Shown piece after piece: positions 1 through 6,793 of a stretch of DNA of 9,608 bases; position 1 is the stretch's first letter; every line of letters begins with the position of its first letter. Under the pieces are notes generated by a model. That model saw only the letters and a list, made by a program, of their open reading frames with translations, made no database searches and was not told the origin of the DNA. The DNA is from Chloroflexota bacterium (GTDB lineage Bacteria > Chloroflexota > Limnocylindria > Limnocylindrales > CSP1-4): contig PMJT01000251.1 in assembly GCA_003158495.1 (NCBI GenBank), positions 1 to 9,608 of the forward strand, in the 5' to 3' direction. A program made the position numbers and the translations under genes.

Positions 1-714
1 ATGCTCGGCGCCCTCCGGACGGCCGTGCCCGGTGACGTCATCCTGGTCCACGGCTCGTGCCACAACCCCAGCGGCGTCGATCCGGATCCGGAGACCTGGG
101 CCGCCGTGGGGGAGATCATCGTCCAGCGCGAGCTTCTTCCGATCGTCGATTTCGCTTACCAGGGCTTCGGCTTCGGCCTGCGCGAGGACGCCGACTGGCT
201 GGCCGGCCTGGCCCGGCCCGGGCTCGAGTTCCTCGTTTGCACGAGCTACTCGAAGAACTTCGCGCTGTACAACGAGCGTGTCGGGGCACTGACGATCGTC
301 GCGGCCGACTCGACGCGGGCAGCCTCGGCTCTTAGCCACCTCAAGATCGCCATTCGCTCCAACTACTCCAACCCGCCTGCCCACGGCGGCGACATCGTGG
401 AGACGATCCTCACGGACGCGGCCCTGCGTGCCCAGTGGGAGATAGACCTGGCCGGCATGCGCAACCGAATCCTCGGCAACCGAGCCGCCCTCGTCGACGG
501 ACTCGCGGCCGCGGACGTCCAAGGGGACTGGGAGCCGCTCCGCCGCCAGCGCGGCATGTTCGCGTTGCTCGGGTTGTCCGCCGCGCAGGTTGCTCGGCTG
601 CGCGACGAGTTCGCCGTCTACGTGGTGAGCCGCGGTCGCATCAACGTGGCCGGCCTCACGGCGGCGAACATGCCGCACGTCATCGCCTCGGTCAAGACCG
701 TCCTCGAGGGTTAG
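1..714 (+). CDS. Aspartate/aromatic aminotransferase, class I, 5'-truncated by the window edge
   Basis: PLP-dependent transaminase that moves an amino group between aspartate (or an aromatic amino acid) and 2-oxoglutarate in the cytoplasm. The fragment carries the family's core in order: HNPSG (Asn22 of the fragment), DFAYQGF with Asp50 and Tyr53 that hold the cofactor, SYSKN with Lys85 as the Schiff-base lysine, Arg93 in NERVGA, RSNYSNPPAHGG, and Arg213 in GRINVAG as the substrate-carboxylate arginine. Against E. coli AspC as I remember it, these residues are all offset by about 161, so roughly 160 N-terminal residues lie upstream and the whole protein would be near 398 aa, normal for the family. 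The ATG at base 1 is therefore an internal codon, not the start. Whether it prefers aspartate or aromatic substrates cannot be told from this half. It ends in TAG and is followed by a repeat-bearing intergenic region. Confidence 0.93.
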   Translation: MLGALRTAVPGDVILVHGSCHNPSGVDPDPETWAAVGEIIVQRELLPIVDFAYQGFGFGLREDADWLAGLARPGLEFLVCTSYSKNFALYNERVGALTIVAADSTRAASALSHLKIAIRSNYSNPPAHGGDIVETILTDAALRAQWEIDLAGMRNRILGNRAALVDGLAAADVQGDWEPLRRQRGMFALLGLSAAQVARLRDEFAVYVVSRGRINVAGLTAANMPHVIASVKTVLEG

Positions 715-718
715 TTTC

Positions 719-799
719 GGGGTCGAACTCCGGGGGTCTAACTCCGGGGGTCGAACTCCGGGGGTCGAGCCGCCCGGGTCGCTCCGCCCGGGTCGCTCC
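719..799. repeat. 14-bp tandem repeat with two unit types
   Basis: Begins a few bases after the aminotransferase stop. Near-identical 14-bp units GGGGGTCGAACTCC lie at 719-731 (one G short), 732-745 (one change, TCTAACTCC) and 746-759. A 12-bp hybrid unit follows at 760-771. Then come two exact copies of GCCCGGGTCGCTCC at 772-785 and 786-799, and a decayed unit to about 817. The period stays at 14 while the unit changes, which looks like a minisatellite formed by slippage and drift. It is intergenic, has no T-run and is not a normal intrinsic terminator. A function such as transcription stop or protein binding is possible but not shown. Confidence 0.85.
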
Positions 800-913
800 G
801 CCCGCCCGGGTCGGGCCAACGGTCCGATTCGCGCCGCCCGTCCGGCCGCGTCTTTCGGGCCTTCGGCAGCCGCTATCGTGACCGCCATCGACGCACAGAA
901 TCGCTGCGCGCCC

Positions 914-941
914 GGAGAACGTTCCGGCCGTCCGTGACGTC
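914..941 (+). promoter_or_regulatory. Possible ECF-type promoter of the sigma-factor gene
   Basis: GGAGAAC (914-920) followed after 17 bp by CGTC (938-941) resembles the GGAAC / CGTC pattern that many ECF sigma factors recognise, and ECF genes often drive their own promoter. The -35-like part also overlaps the small palindrome GAACGTTC (917-924). If transcription began about 7 bp after the -10-like element, the Shine-Dalgarno at 946-954 would be partly lost, which would favour the ATG at 1004 as start. This is a match to a short degenerate consensus and no more. Confidence 0.25.
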
Positions 942-958
942 AGTCGAGGGGAGGGCAA

Positions 959-1558
959 TTGAGGGCCCCACGTGGCGACGATCGAGCGAAAGATGGGCAG
1001 GCGATGGCCGCGGATGTCGCGGTGGACCGGGTGCGCGTGGACGCAGCCGTGGAGTTCTCGAGGCTGGTCGATCGCCATCTCGACGCGGGCTACCGCCTGG
1101 CCAGCGTCGTATTGGGCGACCCGACCGAGGCCGAGGACGCGGCCCACGATGCCGCCATCCTGGCCTGGCGCGGTTTCAGGACCCTGCGCGATCGCGACCG
1201 GTTCGAGCAGTGGTTCTGCCGGATCGTCCTCAACGTATGCCGCGACCGGTTGCGCCATCGCCGCCGCCACCCGGTCACGGAACTACCCGACCTCGATGGG
1301 CTTGAAGTCCAGGCCGCCGACGACGCCGGCCGGCTGGTCACCCGCGACGCCATCGACCGCGCGTTCGTCCTCCTTGGGCCCGACCACCAGGTTGTGGTCG
1401 CCCTGCGCTTCTACCGCGATCTGACCGTGGAAGAGATGGCGCAACGGCTTGGTATTCCGGAGGGGACGGTGAAGTCGCGACTTCACCACGCCCTGCGCCG
1501 CCTGCGCGCCGAGATGGAGCGCCAGGGCTGGCGCGAGGAGCCCGGCGATGACGCATAG
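959..1558 (+). CDS. ECF-family RNA polymerase sigma factor
   Basis: Alternative sigma factor that directs RNA polymerase to a small regulon, usually in response to an envelope or other outside signal. From the TTG at 959 (199 aa), the sigma-2 domain spans about 31-101 (VEFSRLVDRHLDAGYRL, then DPTEAEDAAHDAAILAW and FEQWFCRIVLNVCRDR). A short acidic linker follows, and sigma-4 covers about 129-186, with the helix-turn-helix in LTVEEMAQRLGIPEGTVKSR. No C-terminal extension is present, so this is the minimal two-domain type. The start is uncertain: TTG 959 has a strong Shine-Dalgarno GAGGGGAGG (946-954) but only 4 nt away, while ATG 1004 (184 aa) has a weak one and leaves both domains intact. The 3' end overlaps the next gene by 11 bp, which implies translational coupling to a membrane partner that could be its anti-sigma factor. 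Confidence 0.93.
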   Translation: MRAPRGDDRAKDGQAMAADVAVDRVRVDAAVEFSRLVDRHLDAGYRLASVVLGDPTEAEDAAHDAAILAWRGFRTLRDRDRFEQWFCRIVLNVCRDRLRHRRRHPVTELPDLDGLEVQAADDAGRLVTRDAIDRAFVLLGPDHQVVVALRFYRDLTVEEMAQRLGIPEGTVKSRLHHALRRLRAEMERQGWREEPGDDA

Positions 1559-2744
1559 GCAGGGGGGCCCGTTCGGCGAGCGGACGGAGGCCGAGATCCG
1601 AGAGTGGGTGCGTGACCGTGATGCCGGACCCGCGCCCGAGCGGCTGCGGATGCGGATCGCGCGCGTCGCAGAATCCGAGCCCGCGCCGCGATGGGGATTT
1701 CGGGCCGTGTTGCGGCCGGCCTACGCCTTAGGGGGAGCGGTGGCCGCGGCCGCGCTGATAGTCGTAGCCATGGTCCTGCGGGCCACTCCAGGCCCGGCGG
1801 CGCCCGGCGCCAGCGCCACCCCGTCGGGACCTTCGCCAGAGCCGACGACGGTCCTCATGCCCGCCATGCCCAACGGCCCGTGGCCTCGCACGGGCCCCGT
1901 CCTGGCGGTACCCCTGGACGGGCCGCTCCTCGTAGCGGTGGCTGTGCTTGCGCTCCTGGCAGCGCTGCTGATCGTGACCTGGACCGCCCTGGTCACGCGC
2001 AGAGAAGCCCGTCGTTCCGAGCCGCCGCATACGTGGTCGTGGCTGGGGTTGTGGGCATCACGCCCGCGCCGGTCGCGAGCGGCGCGGGCGTTTGCCGTGT
2101 TATGGGCCGGCGTCATGATCGCGGTCGGCTGCGGCCTGCTCCAGTTCGCCCAGAGCACGCCGCTCGGTTACGGATCCTCATTCGGCGGCGGATCAAGCCT
2201 CGGCAGCCGAAGCGGGACCGGCGGAGGTGCCATGGAGTCGTATTACTCCTTTGTTTCCGGTGGCGAGCTGGACCTGTTGATCTCGCTGTCGAACCAGGGT
2301 GACCTGCCGCTCACCGTGACGTCATTCGATGAAACCCGCTTCCTGTCTGAGCAGCCGGCGGGCAAGTACATCTCGTCCGTCGAGCTTCGACTGCCCCCGG
2401 GGGCCTCCTCGATCTGTGACGAGTACCCGCCCAGCGGCACGCACCCGACCAGTCTGTGCACCCAGCCATTCCACCCGTTCGAACTCCCCTCCTGGCATGA
2501 GAGTGGCTACGGTGAAACACTGTTGTCGATGATCGTGCACATGAAGAGCTGCCCGTTGGTTGCGCCCGGGCCAACCGCGAATCCATCCGCGTCGTCGCAA
2601 CAGAACTACCTGCCGATGACGCCGTATGTGACGTTTGGAGAGTTGCCGTTTCGGTACAGCGTCCTGGGCATCGAGCGAGAGGCGGACGTCCGGATGTTCG
2701 AAGCCGTCGGCATCGTGTTCGGCTCAAACGAGGTGGCCTGCTGA
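1548..2744 (+). CDS. Three-TM membrane protein with C-terminal extracytoplasmic domain, candidate anti-sigma factor
   Basis: I do not recognise a named family. The 398-aa protein has a charged N-terminus (1-55, with EAEIREWVRDRD and PERLRMRIARVAE). Then come a membrane helix at about 57-78, a Pro/Ala-rich outer segment (79-125), a second helix (126-149), a strongly basic inner loop (150-180) and a third helix (181-201). A Gly/Ser-rich spacer (about 208-228) leads to an outer domain to the end. Basic residues predict the N-terminus inside and the C-terminus outside. The outer domain opens with VSGGELDLLISLSNQGDLP and holds Cys290, 304, 335 and 398, which could form disulfides. The ATG at 1548 has GAGGAG (1535-1540) 7 nt upstream, inside the sigma gene. 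Overlap with an ECF sigma gene suggests the N-terminal 55 residues bind the sigma factor, but the HxxxCxxC motif of zinc anti-sigma proteins is absent. The role is inferred from position. Confidence 0.8.
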   Translation: MTHRQGGPFGERTEAEIREWVRDRDAGPAPERLRMRIARVAESEPAPRWGFRAVLRPAYALGGAVAAAALIVVAMVLRATPGPAAPGASATPSGPSPEPTTVLMPAMPNGPWPRTGPVLAVPLDGPLLVAVAVLALLAALLIVTWTALVTRREARRSEPPHTWSWLGLWASRPRRSRAARAFAVLWAGVMIAVGCGLLQFAQSTPLGYGSSFGGGSSLGSRSGTGGGAMESYYSFVSGGELDLLISLSNQGDLPLTVTSFDETRFLSEQPAGKYISSVELRLPPGASSICDEYPPSGTHPTSLCTQPFHPFELPSWHESGYGETLLSMIVHMKSCPLVAPGPTANPSASSQQNYLPMTPYVTFGELPFRYSVLGIEREADVRMFEAVGIVFGSNEVAC

Positions 2745-3571
2745 TGCCCGACTCGTTCCTCAACCCGATAGAACTCGGGCTCGCCGTGGCTGCCGTTCTG
2801 CTGGTCGGGTTCGTGATGATCGAAGGGATGGCCGCGCCGGGGCCCGCGCTCGAACCACCCGGCGAAGCCGTGGCCTCGAAGCCGCATAGCCACCGCGGCA
2901 GGGTCGCCATCGCCGGCGGCATCGTCTTGCTCGTGCTAGCGCTCGGCGGTTGCGTCTTCGTGAATACCTACGAGCCGCTTCGGGCCGAAGGACCGGCGGT
3001 CGGGTCCGGGCCGCTCTACCTCGGCACCGTACCGGCGACCTTCGGTGGAGTCGACAACGTCGAATTTGCGGCCGTCTCGGGAGGCGAGATGCGGATGGAA
3101 TTCAGTCTCGCCAATACGGGGGACTGGCCGGTGACCGTCGTCGGCCTGGACCCCGTGAACGGCGGCTCGAGTTGGGATGGCACTATCTTCCATTCGGGCT
3201 CGCTGATTCCGGTCGGCCAGGTCCGGGACGGGTCGTCCGGTAGATTCGACATTCCTGCCCACGCCAGTGCGCGCGTGAACGCCAGCCTGGTCTTCGGCTG
3301 CATCGGCCTGACACCTACGCCGACTCTCGCTCCGGGCAAGTCGCCGTCCGCCCAGGTAGCGATGGCTGCGGAGGGCTACACACGGTCCTGGATCGACAGC
3401 CTTCCGATCGAAGTCCAGTTCCTCGGCCTCCAGCACAGAAGCATCGTCAAGCTGCCGGCCAGCATCGCCTATGTGGCCATCGACATGTCCGGCTGCGGTG
3501 GATCGGAGAATCCGTACGCACTGCCCAGCGGCCTTTACGTGACACAGGTACCGTCGATCACGTATCCGTAG
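2744..3571 (+). CDS. Two-TM membrane protein with an outer domain related to that of the preceding gene
   Basis: Unrecognised 275-aa protein. Membrane helices lie at about 10-29 and 54-73, joined by a loop with EPPGEAVASKPHSHRGR, then an extracytoplasmic domain from about 75 to the end. That domain contains VSGGEMRMEFSLANTGDWP and TVVGLD, matching the preceding protein at 14 of 26 positions in a hand alignment (its residues 236-261 against 111-136). Further on, both have a Cys (335 / 186), a Pro/Thr-rich stretch, then LP and LG separated by the same five residues. ATG 2744 overlaps the upstream TGA by one base, with GAGGTGG (2730-2736) 7 nt before it, so the two are co-translated. It lacks the long charged N-terminus of its neighbour, so it may be a partner or signal receptor rather than a second sigma inhibitor. 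The sequence LALGGC (65-70) inside helix 2 resembles a lipobox but sits too far in. Confidence 0.8.
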   Translation: MPDSFLNPIELGLAVAAVLLVGFVMIEGMAAPGPALEPPGEAVASKPHSHRGRVAIAGGIVLLVLALGGCVFVNTYEPLRAEGPAVGSGPLYLGTVPATFGGVDNVEFAAVSGGEMRMEFSLANTGDWPVTVVGLDPVNGGSSWDGTIFHSGSLIPVGQVRDGSSGRFDIPAHASARVNASLVFGCIGLTPTPTLAPGKSPSAQVAMAAEGYTRSWIDSLPIEVQFLGLQHRSIVKLPASIAYVAIDMSGCGGSENPYALPSGLYVTQVPSITYP

Positions 3572-3623
3572 CAAGATGGAACCCGTCCGGGGGCGATGGC
3601 GTCTGGCCGGCATGACCACATCT

Positions 3624-3629
3624 GGAAGG
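3624..3629 (+). promoter_or_regulatory. Ribosome binding site that decides the lipoprotein start
   Basis: GGAAGG lies 6 nt before the ATG at 3636. The two in-frame ATGs upstream (3576 and 3612) have no comparable site, and starting at 3636 gives a signal peptide of normal length with the lipobox Cys at residue 27. Confidence 0.6.
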
Positions 3630-3635
3630 CCGAAG

Positions 3636-4538
3636 ATGTCCCGTCCTGACCTCACCGCTTCGTTCGCCCGTCTCGCGGGCGCATCCCTGACCGCAGCTCT
3701 GCTGATGGCTGGCTGCGTCGCCTCGGGCGGCGCGGTCGGGACCGCGCACGAGGGCCCGAGCGCAACCCCGGCGTCCCCGGCGCCGGCAACTCCCGCCGGC
3801 CCGCCGTCGACCGGCTTCTACCTTATGGCGTGGCAGACGCAGGCCCTCGCGCCGCAGGAGACGTTCGGTTGGCTGCCCGTCGCGACGATCGCCGACGGCC
3901 AATACATCGACGGCCGCGTGGCGATCCCGATGATCTACCCCGGGCCCATTTACATCGATCCGTCGGCCCGCTCGATCAACGCGGCCGGCATCGCCGCGAT
4001 CGTCGCCGAGGCTCACGCCGACGGCCTGCTCGGCGACAAGACGGACTTCAGCGCCGGCTCCGCGCCCGGTTCGATCCTGGCCCACATCAAGATCACCGTC
4101 GACGGCGCCACTCGCGACCTGACCGGGCCGCTTCCGTCCGACGCCTCGACTACCGGCGCTCCCGGCACGGTGACTGCGTTCATGGCGTTCTGGAACCGGA
4201 TCGGCAGCGTCGACACCTGGCTCGCCGCGGATCTCGGCCGGAGCCAGACCTACTCGCCGGCGAGTATTGCCGTCCTGCTTGTGCCCCCGACCGACTCGGG
4301 CGCCGGTATCACCGCAAGCGAAGTGGCCTGGCCGCTTGCATCGACGTTCGCCGCGTTCGGGCAGCCGTTCGGTGGCTCCGCCTATCGCTGCGCCACCGTG
4401 ACCGGCCCGGATCTGGCGAAGCTGCTGCCCGTCGTCCAATCGTCGAACGCCCTGACCCTCTTCGTGGACTCGACCGGCGCGAAGATGTCGCTCCATGTTC
4501 GCGTCCTGGTCCCGGGCGAAACGGGCCCCTGCGCCTGA
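3636..4538 (+). CDS. Secreted lipoprotein of unknown function
   Basis: Predicted 300-aa lipoprotein. The N-terminus MSRPDLTASFAR is followed by a hydrophobic core and the lipobox LLMAGC with Cys27, the expected lipidation site. A Gly/Pro/Ala/Thr-rich linker (about 28-60) tethers a folded domain (61-300). The domain contains PMIYPGPIYIDPS followed by a helix-like segment with GIAAIVAEAHADGLLG, a pattern I recall from uncharacterised lipoproteins of Chloroflexota and actinobacteria. Cys252 and Cys299 could form a disulfide. It follows the second membrane-protein gene after 64 bp with no obvious terminator between them, so it may be co-transcribed, or belong to the sigma regulon. Its location outside the membrane beside the two outer domains makes it a candidate ligand, sensor or regulator in the same system. 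That is inference. Longer starts at 3576 and 3612 are possible but less likely. Confidence 0.85.
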   Translation: MSRPDLTASFARLAGASLTAALLMAGCVASGGAVGTAHEGPSATPASPAPATPAGPPSTGFYLMAWQTQALAPQETFGWLPVATIADGQYIDGRVAIPMIYPGPIYIDPSARSINAAGIAAIVAEAHADGLLGDKTDFSAGSAPGSILAHIKITVDGATRDLTGPLPSDASTTGAPGTVTAFMAFWNRIGSVDTWLAADLGRSQTYSPASIAVLLVPPTDSGAGITASEVAWPLASTFAAFGQPFGGSAYRCATVTGPDLAKLLPVVQSSNALTLFVDSTGAKMSLHVRVLVPGETGPCA

Positions 4539-4779
4539 GCGGTGCGGCGCGGGCCCGGAAGCGATCGGAATGTCCGCGTCAGTCGCCGGGTAACTGATTT
4601 GTGAGTCGGTCGGCTCCACGCGCCCCGCCTCGCTCCGCCCGCTGGCCTCCTGCGTGCGCCCCCCTGCGCGGCGCTCCGCTACGGCGTGGGTCCTACCTCT
4701 GCCGACGCCCCCGGGCCGGTACCTTCCGACGTGCCAAACGGCCGTTGAAACGGATTTATGCAGGGTGAATGCTGGTGGC
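4539..4779. other. GC-rich intergenic region before malic enzyme
   Basis: No gene is evident. It contains C-rich, low-complexity stretches and the 13-mer TCGCTCCGCCCGC (4630-4642), also found at 793-805 in the earlier repeat. The near-palindrome CCGTTGAAACGG (4742-4753) sits about 27 bp before the malic enzyme start and could be an operator or a short hairpin. The reading frame of malic enzyme stays open back to 4654, but the added 42 residues are low-complexity and do not fit the family. I see no convincing -35/-10 pair or intrinsic terminator. Confidence 0.4.
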
Positions 4780-6531
4780 ATGAGACAGCTGCCACGCTCC
4801 GTCAAGGACCTCCGACCGTCGGGTACCTTGCACGTGCCGTTCCGCGGCGCGGAGCTTCTCGAACGGCCTCTGCTCAACAAGGACACCGGCTTCGACGACG
4901 GCGAGCGCGACGTCTTCGGGCTGCGCGGGCTCCTTCCGCCGCGCACGTCATTTATCGAGGAACAGGTCAGCCTCGAGCTGGAGCACATCCGGCGCAAGAG
5001 CGACGATCTCGAGCGTTACATCGGCCTGGCCGCGCTGCAGGATCGCAACGAGACGCTCTTCTACCGCGTGATCGTCGAGAACCTCGAGGAGTTCATGCCG
5101 ATCGTCTACACCCCGACGGTCGGTCGCGCCTGCCAGTCCTTCAGCCACATCATGCGGCGGCCGCGCGGTCTCTGGATCACGCCGGCGGACATCGATCGCA
5201 TCCCCGAGATGCTGCGCAATGCGCGAACCGACTCTACCGGCGCCTCCTCGGCTGCGGACGACGTGCGTTTGATCGTCGCCACGGACAACGAGCGGATCCT
5301 GGGTCTCGGCGACCAGGGCGCAGGCGGGATGGGCATCCCGGTCGGCAAGCTCTCGCTGTATACCGCGGGCGCCGGCATCTATCCGGCCCACACGCTTCCC
5401 GTCTCGCTCGACGTTGGGACGGACAACGGAGCCTTGCTGGCCGACCCGTTCTACATCGGCTATCGCCAGCCGCGGCTTCGCGGCCCTGACTACGACGACT
5501 TCATCGAAGCCTTCGTCTCCGCGATCATGGACGTTTGCCCGCGGGCCGTGCTCCAGTGGGAAGACTTCAAGCAGCACAACGCCATCCGAATCCTGGACCG
5601 CTACCGTCACCGGCTGACCAGCTTCAACGACGACATCCAGGGCACCGGCGCAGTCGTTCTGGCCGGCATCCTGGCGGCCGTTCGGGCCGTCGGCCGGCCG
5701 CTCGCAGATCAGCGCTTCGTATTCCTCGGCGCGGGTGCCGCCGGGACCGGGATCGCGCGCACGGTCCGAGCGGCGATGTCCGCCCAGGGCGCAGACGCAG
5801 CCACGATCCGTCGGGCCATCGTCACGGCGGACACGAAGGGCCTCGTCTTCGGGACGCGCGACGAACTCGACGACGACAAGCGCGAATTCGCGCTCGGGCA
5901 GGCCGAGCTGGCCCACTTCGGGCTCGGCGGCCTGACGCCGTCGGACCGGTTGACGCTCGAAGGCGTGGTCGCTGCCGTCAAGCCGACGATCATGATCGGC
6001 ACGAGCGGCGTATCGGGCGCGTTTACCGAAAAGGCCATCCGCGAGATGGCCGCGCACGTGGACCGGCCGGTCATCTTCCCGCTCTCGAATCCCACGGCCA
6101 AGACGGAGGCCATCCCCGCCGACATCATGGCCTGGACGGACGGTCGCGCCATCGTAGCGACAGGCAGCCCGTTCGAGCCGGTGGTGATAGACGGTAAGCG
6201 GCACGTAATCGGGCAGGCCAACAACGTCTTCATCTTCCCCGGGATGGGTCTCGGCGCGATTGTGGCCGAAGCTCGGGAAATCACCGACGAGATGTTCCTT
6301 CTGGCTGCCGAAACCCTTGCCTCGATGGTGTCCCAGGAACGACTGGCGGAAGGCGCGCTCTACCCGGCGGTGTCGGAGTTGCGGGAGGTCTCGCGCCAGA
6401 TCGCGGCAAAGGTCGTATGCCAGAGCCGCGACTGCGGTGTCGGCCGCCTGTATCGCGACGAGGAAGTCTTCGACGCCGTCGACTCGGCCATCTGGTTCCC
6501 GGCCTATCTGCCCTATAGCCCCAGCCTCTGA
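4780..6531 (+). CDS. maeA: Malic enzyme, large (MaeA-type) form
   Basis: Oxidative decarboxylation of malate to pyruvate and CO2 with reduction of NAD or NADP, in the cytoplasm. The 583-aa length fits the large bacterial/animal-like class. Motifs in order: NKDTGFDDGERD (33-44), YTPTVG with catalytic Tyr110, ERILGLGDQG with Arg172, Lys190 in GKLSLY, WED with Glu261 and Asp262, and FNDDIQGTG (metal-binding Asp, 284-285). Next are the Rossmann glycines LGAGAAGTG (316-324), IGTSGVSGAFTE, FPLSNPTAKTEA and QANNVFIFPG. All expected catalytic and metal residues appear present. NAD or NADP use cannot be settled by eye; the KREF segment (367-370) has a lysine near the one that favours NADP in animal enzymes, so the symbol marks the family only. 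ATG 4780 is chosen because conservation begins soon after. Its ribosome site is poor (AGGGTG 4762-4767, or GGTGG one base away), and GTG 4765 is an alternative. It ends in tandem TGA-TAG stops. Confidence 0.95.
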   Translation: MRQLPRSVKDLRPSGTLHVPFRGAELLERPLLNKDTGFDDGERDVFGLRGLLPPRTSFIEEQVSLELEHIRRKSDDLERYIGLAALQDRNETLFYRVIVENLEEFMPIVYTPTVGRACQSFSHIMRRPRGLWITPADIDRIPEMLRNARTDSTGASSAADDVRLIVATDNERILGLGDQGAGGMGIPVGKLSLYTAGAGIYPAHTLPVSLDVGTDNGALLADPFYIGYRQPRLRGPDYDDFIEAFVSAIMDVCPRAVLQWEDFKQHNAIRILDRYRHRLTSFNDDIQGTGAVVLAGILAAVRAVGRPLADQRFVFLGAGAAGTGIARTVRAAMSAQGADAATIRRAIVTADTKGLVFGTRDELDDDKREFALGQAELAHFGLGGLTPSDRLTLEGVVAAVKPTIMIGTSGVSGAFTEKAIREMAAHVDRPVIFPLSNPTAKTEAIPADIMAWTDGRAIVATGSPFEPVVIDGKRHVIGQANNVFIFPGMGLGAIVAEAREITDEMFLLAAETLASMVSQERLAEGALYPAVSELREVSRQIAAKVVCQSRDCGVGRLYRDEEVFDAVDSAIWFPAYLPYSPSL

Positions 6532-6644
6532 TAGACGCCGGCGGGCCCGTGGCCGGGCGGGCCGCAGCCGCAGAATCGTCGCTTGCGGTGTCACGAAACG
6601 GGCCCAGGACCAGTTTCGGATGCGGGGGCCACCCTCCCGACTGG

Positions 6645-6660
6645 TAGGTGCTATTACCTA
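6645..6660. promoter_or_regulatory. Small dyad in an AT-richer pocket, possible operator or promoter
   Basis: TAGGT-GCTATT-ACCTA is a 5-bp inverted repeat in the only AT-richer patch between malic enzyme and the next gene. TATGGT (6659-6664) matches four of six bases of a -10 box, but no good -35 box lies 17 bp upstream. If this is the promoter, the transcript would have a leader of about 120 nt before the start at 6794. Confidence 0.2.
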
Positions 6661-6749
6661 TGGTTAGTGCCGGTGTGGTTGGAATCCCGTCATCCTGACG
6701 CAAGCCGGTACAGAGCCAGGGGAGAATCCGCGCGGTGACCTGTCCGGGG

Positions 6750-6772
6750 GCGGCCGTCGCCTGAACGGCTGC
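6750..6772 (+). other. Eight-bp hairpin in the leader just before a ribosome binding site
   Basis: GCGGCCGT (6750-6757) pairs with ACGGCTGC (6765-6772) around the 7-nt loop CGCCTGA, with one G-U pair. It ends 8 nt before the Shine-Dalgarno AGGAGA (6781-6786). No T-run follows, so it is not an intrinsic terminator. Position suggests an effect on translation or RNA stability. The rest of 6532-6749 holds no gene and matches no riboswitch class I can identify. Confidence 0.5.
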
Positions 6773-6793
6773 ATCGGTGAAGGAGATACGGGG

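Noticed and set aside
2936..2953. LALGGC in the second membrane protein looks like a lipobox
   Set aside because: It lies at residue 70 inside a second membrane helix, after another helix and a loop, so it is not an N-terminal lipoprotein signal.
4630..4642. 13-mer shared with 793-805 as a dispersed repeat
   Set aside because: One match of a C-rich, low-complexity 13-mer is weak evidence in a GC-rich genome; it is noted but not called as a repeat family.
4654..4779. In-frame 42-residue N-terminal extension of malic enzyme
   Set aside because: Composition is low-complexity, no ribosome site supports it, and family similarity begins only after 4780.
6541..6560. GCCCG / CGGGC dyad after malic enzyme as a terminator
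   Set aside because: Only five pairs and no T-run follow; similar short GC dyads are everywhere in sequence of this composition.
3558..6594. Very long minus-strand open frames (3558-4997, 479 codons; 4948-6594, 548 codons)
   Set aside because: They are mirror images of high-GC coding regions on the + strand, overlap the recognised lipoprotein and malic enzyme completely, and their peptides are Arg/Gly-rich with no family motif.
6677..6688. GGTTGGAATCCC resembles a tRNA T-arm
   Set aside because: The flanking bases do not make a 5-bp T-stem, and no matching acceptor or anticodon arm lies upstream.
6695..6725. CTGACGCAAGCCGGTA followed by AGCCAGGGGAGA recalls parts of a cobalamin riboswitch
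   Set aside because: The required conserved blocks upstream and the full B12 box are missing, the spacing is too short, and the downstream gene has no visible link to cobalamin. A covariance-model search of 6600-6800 would settle it.
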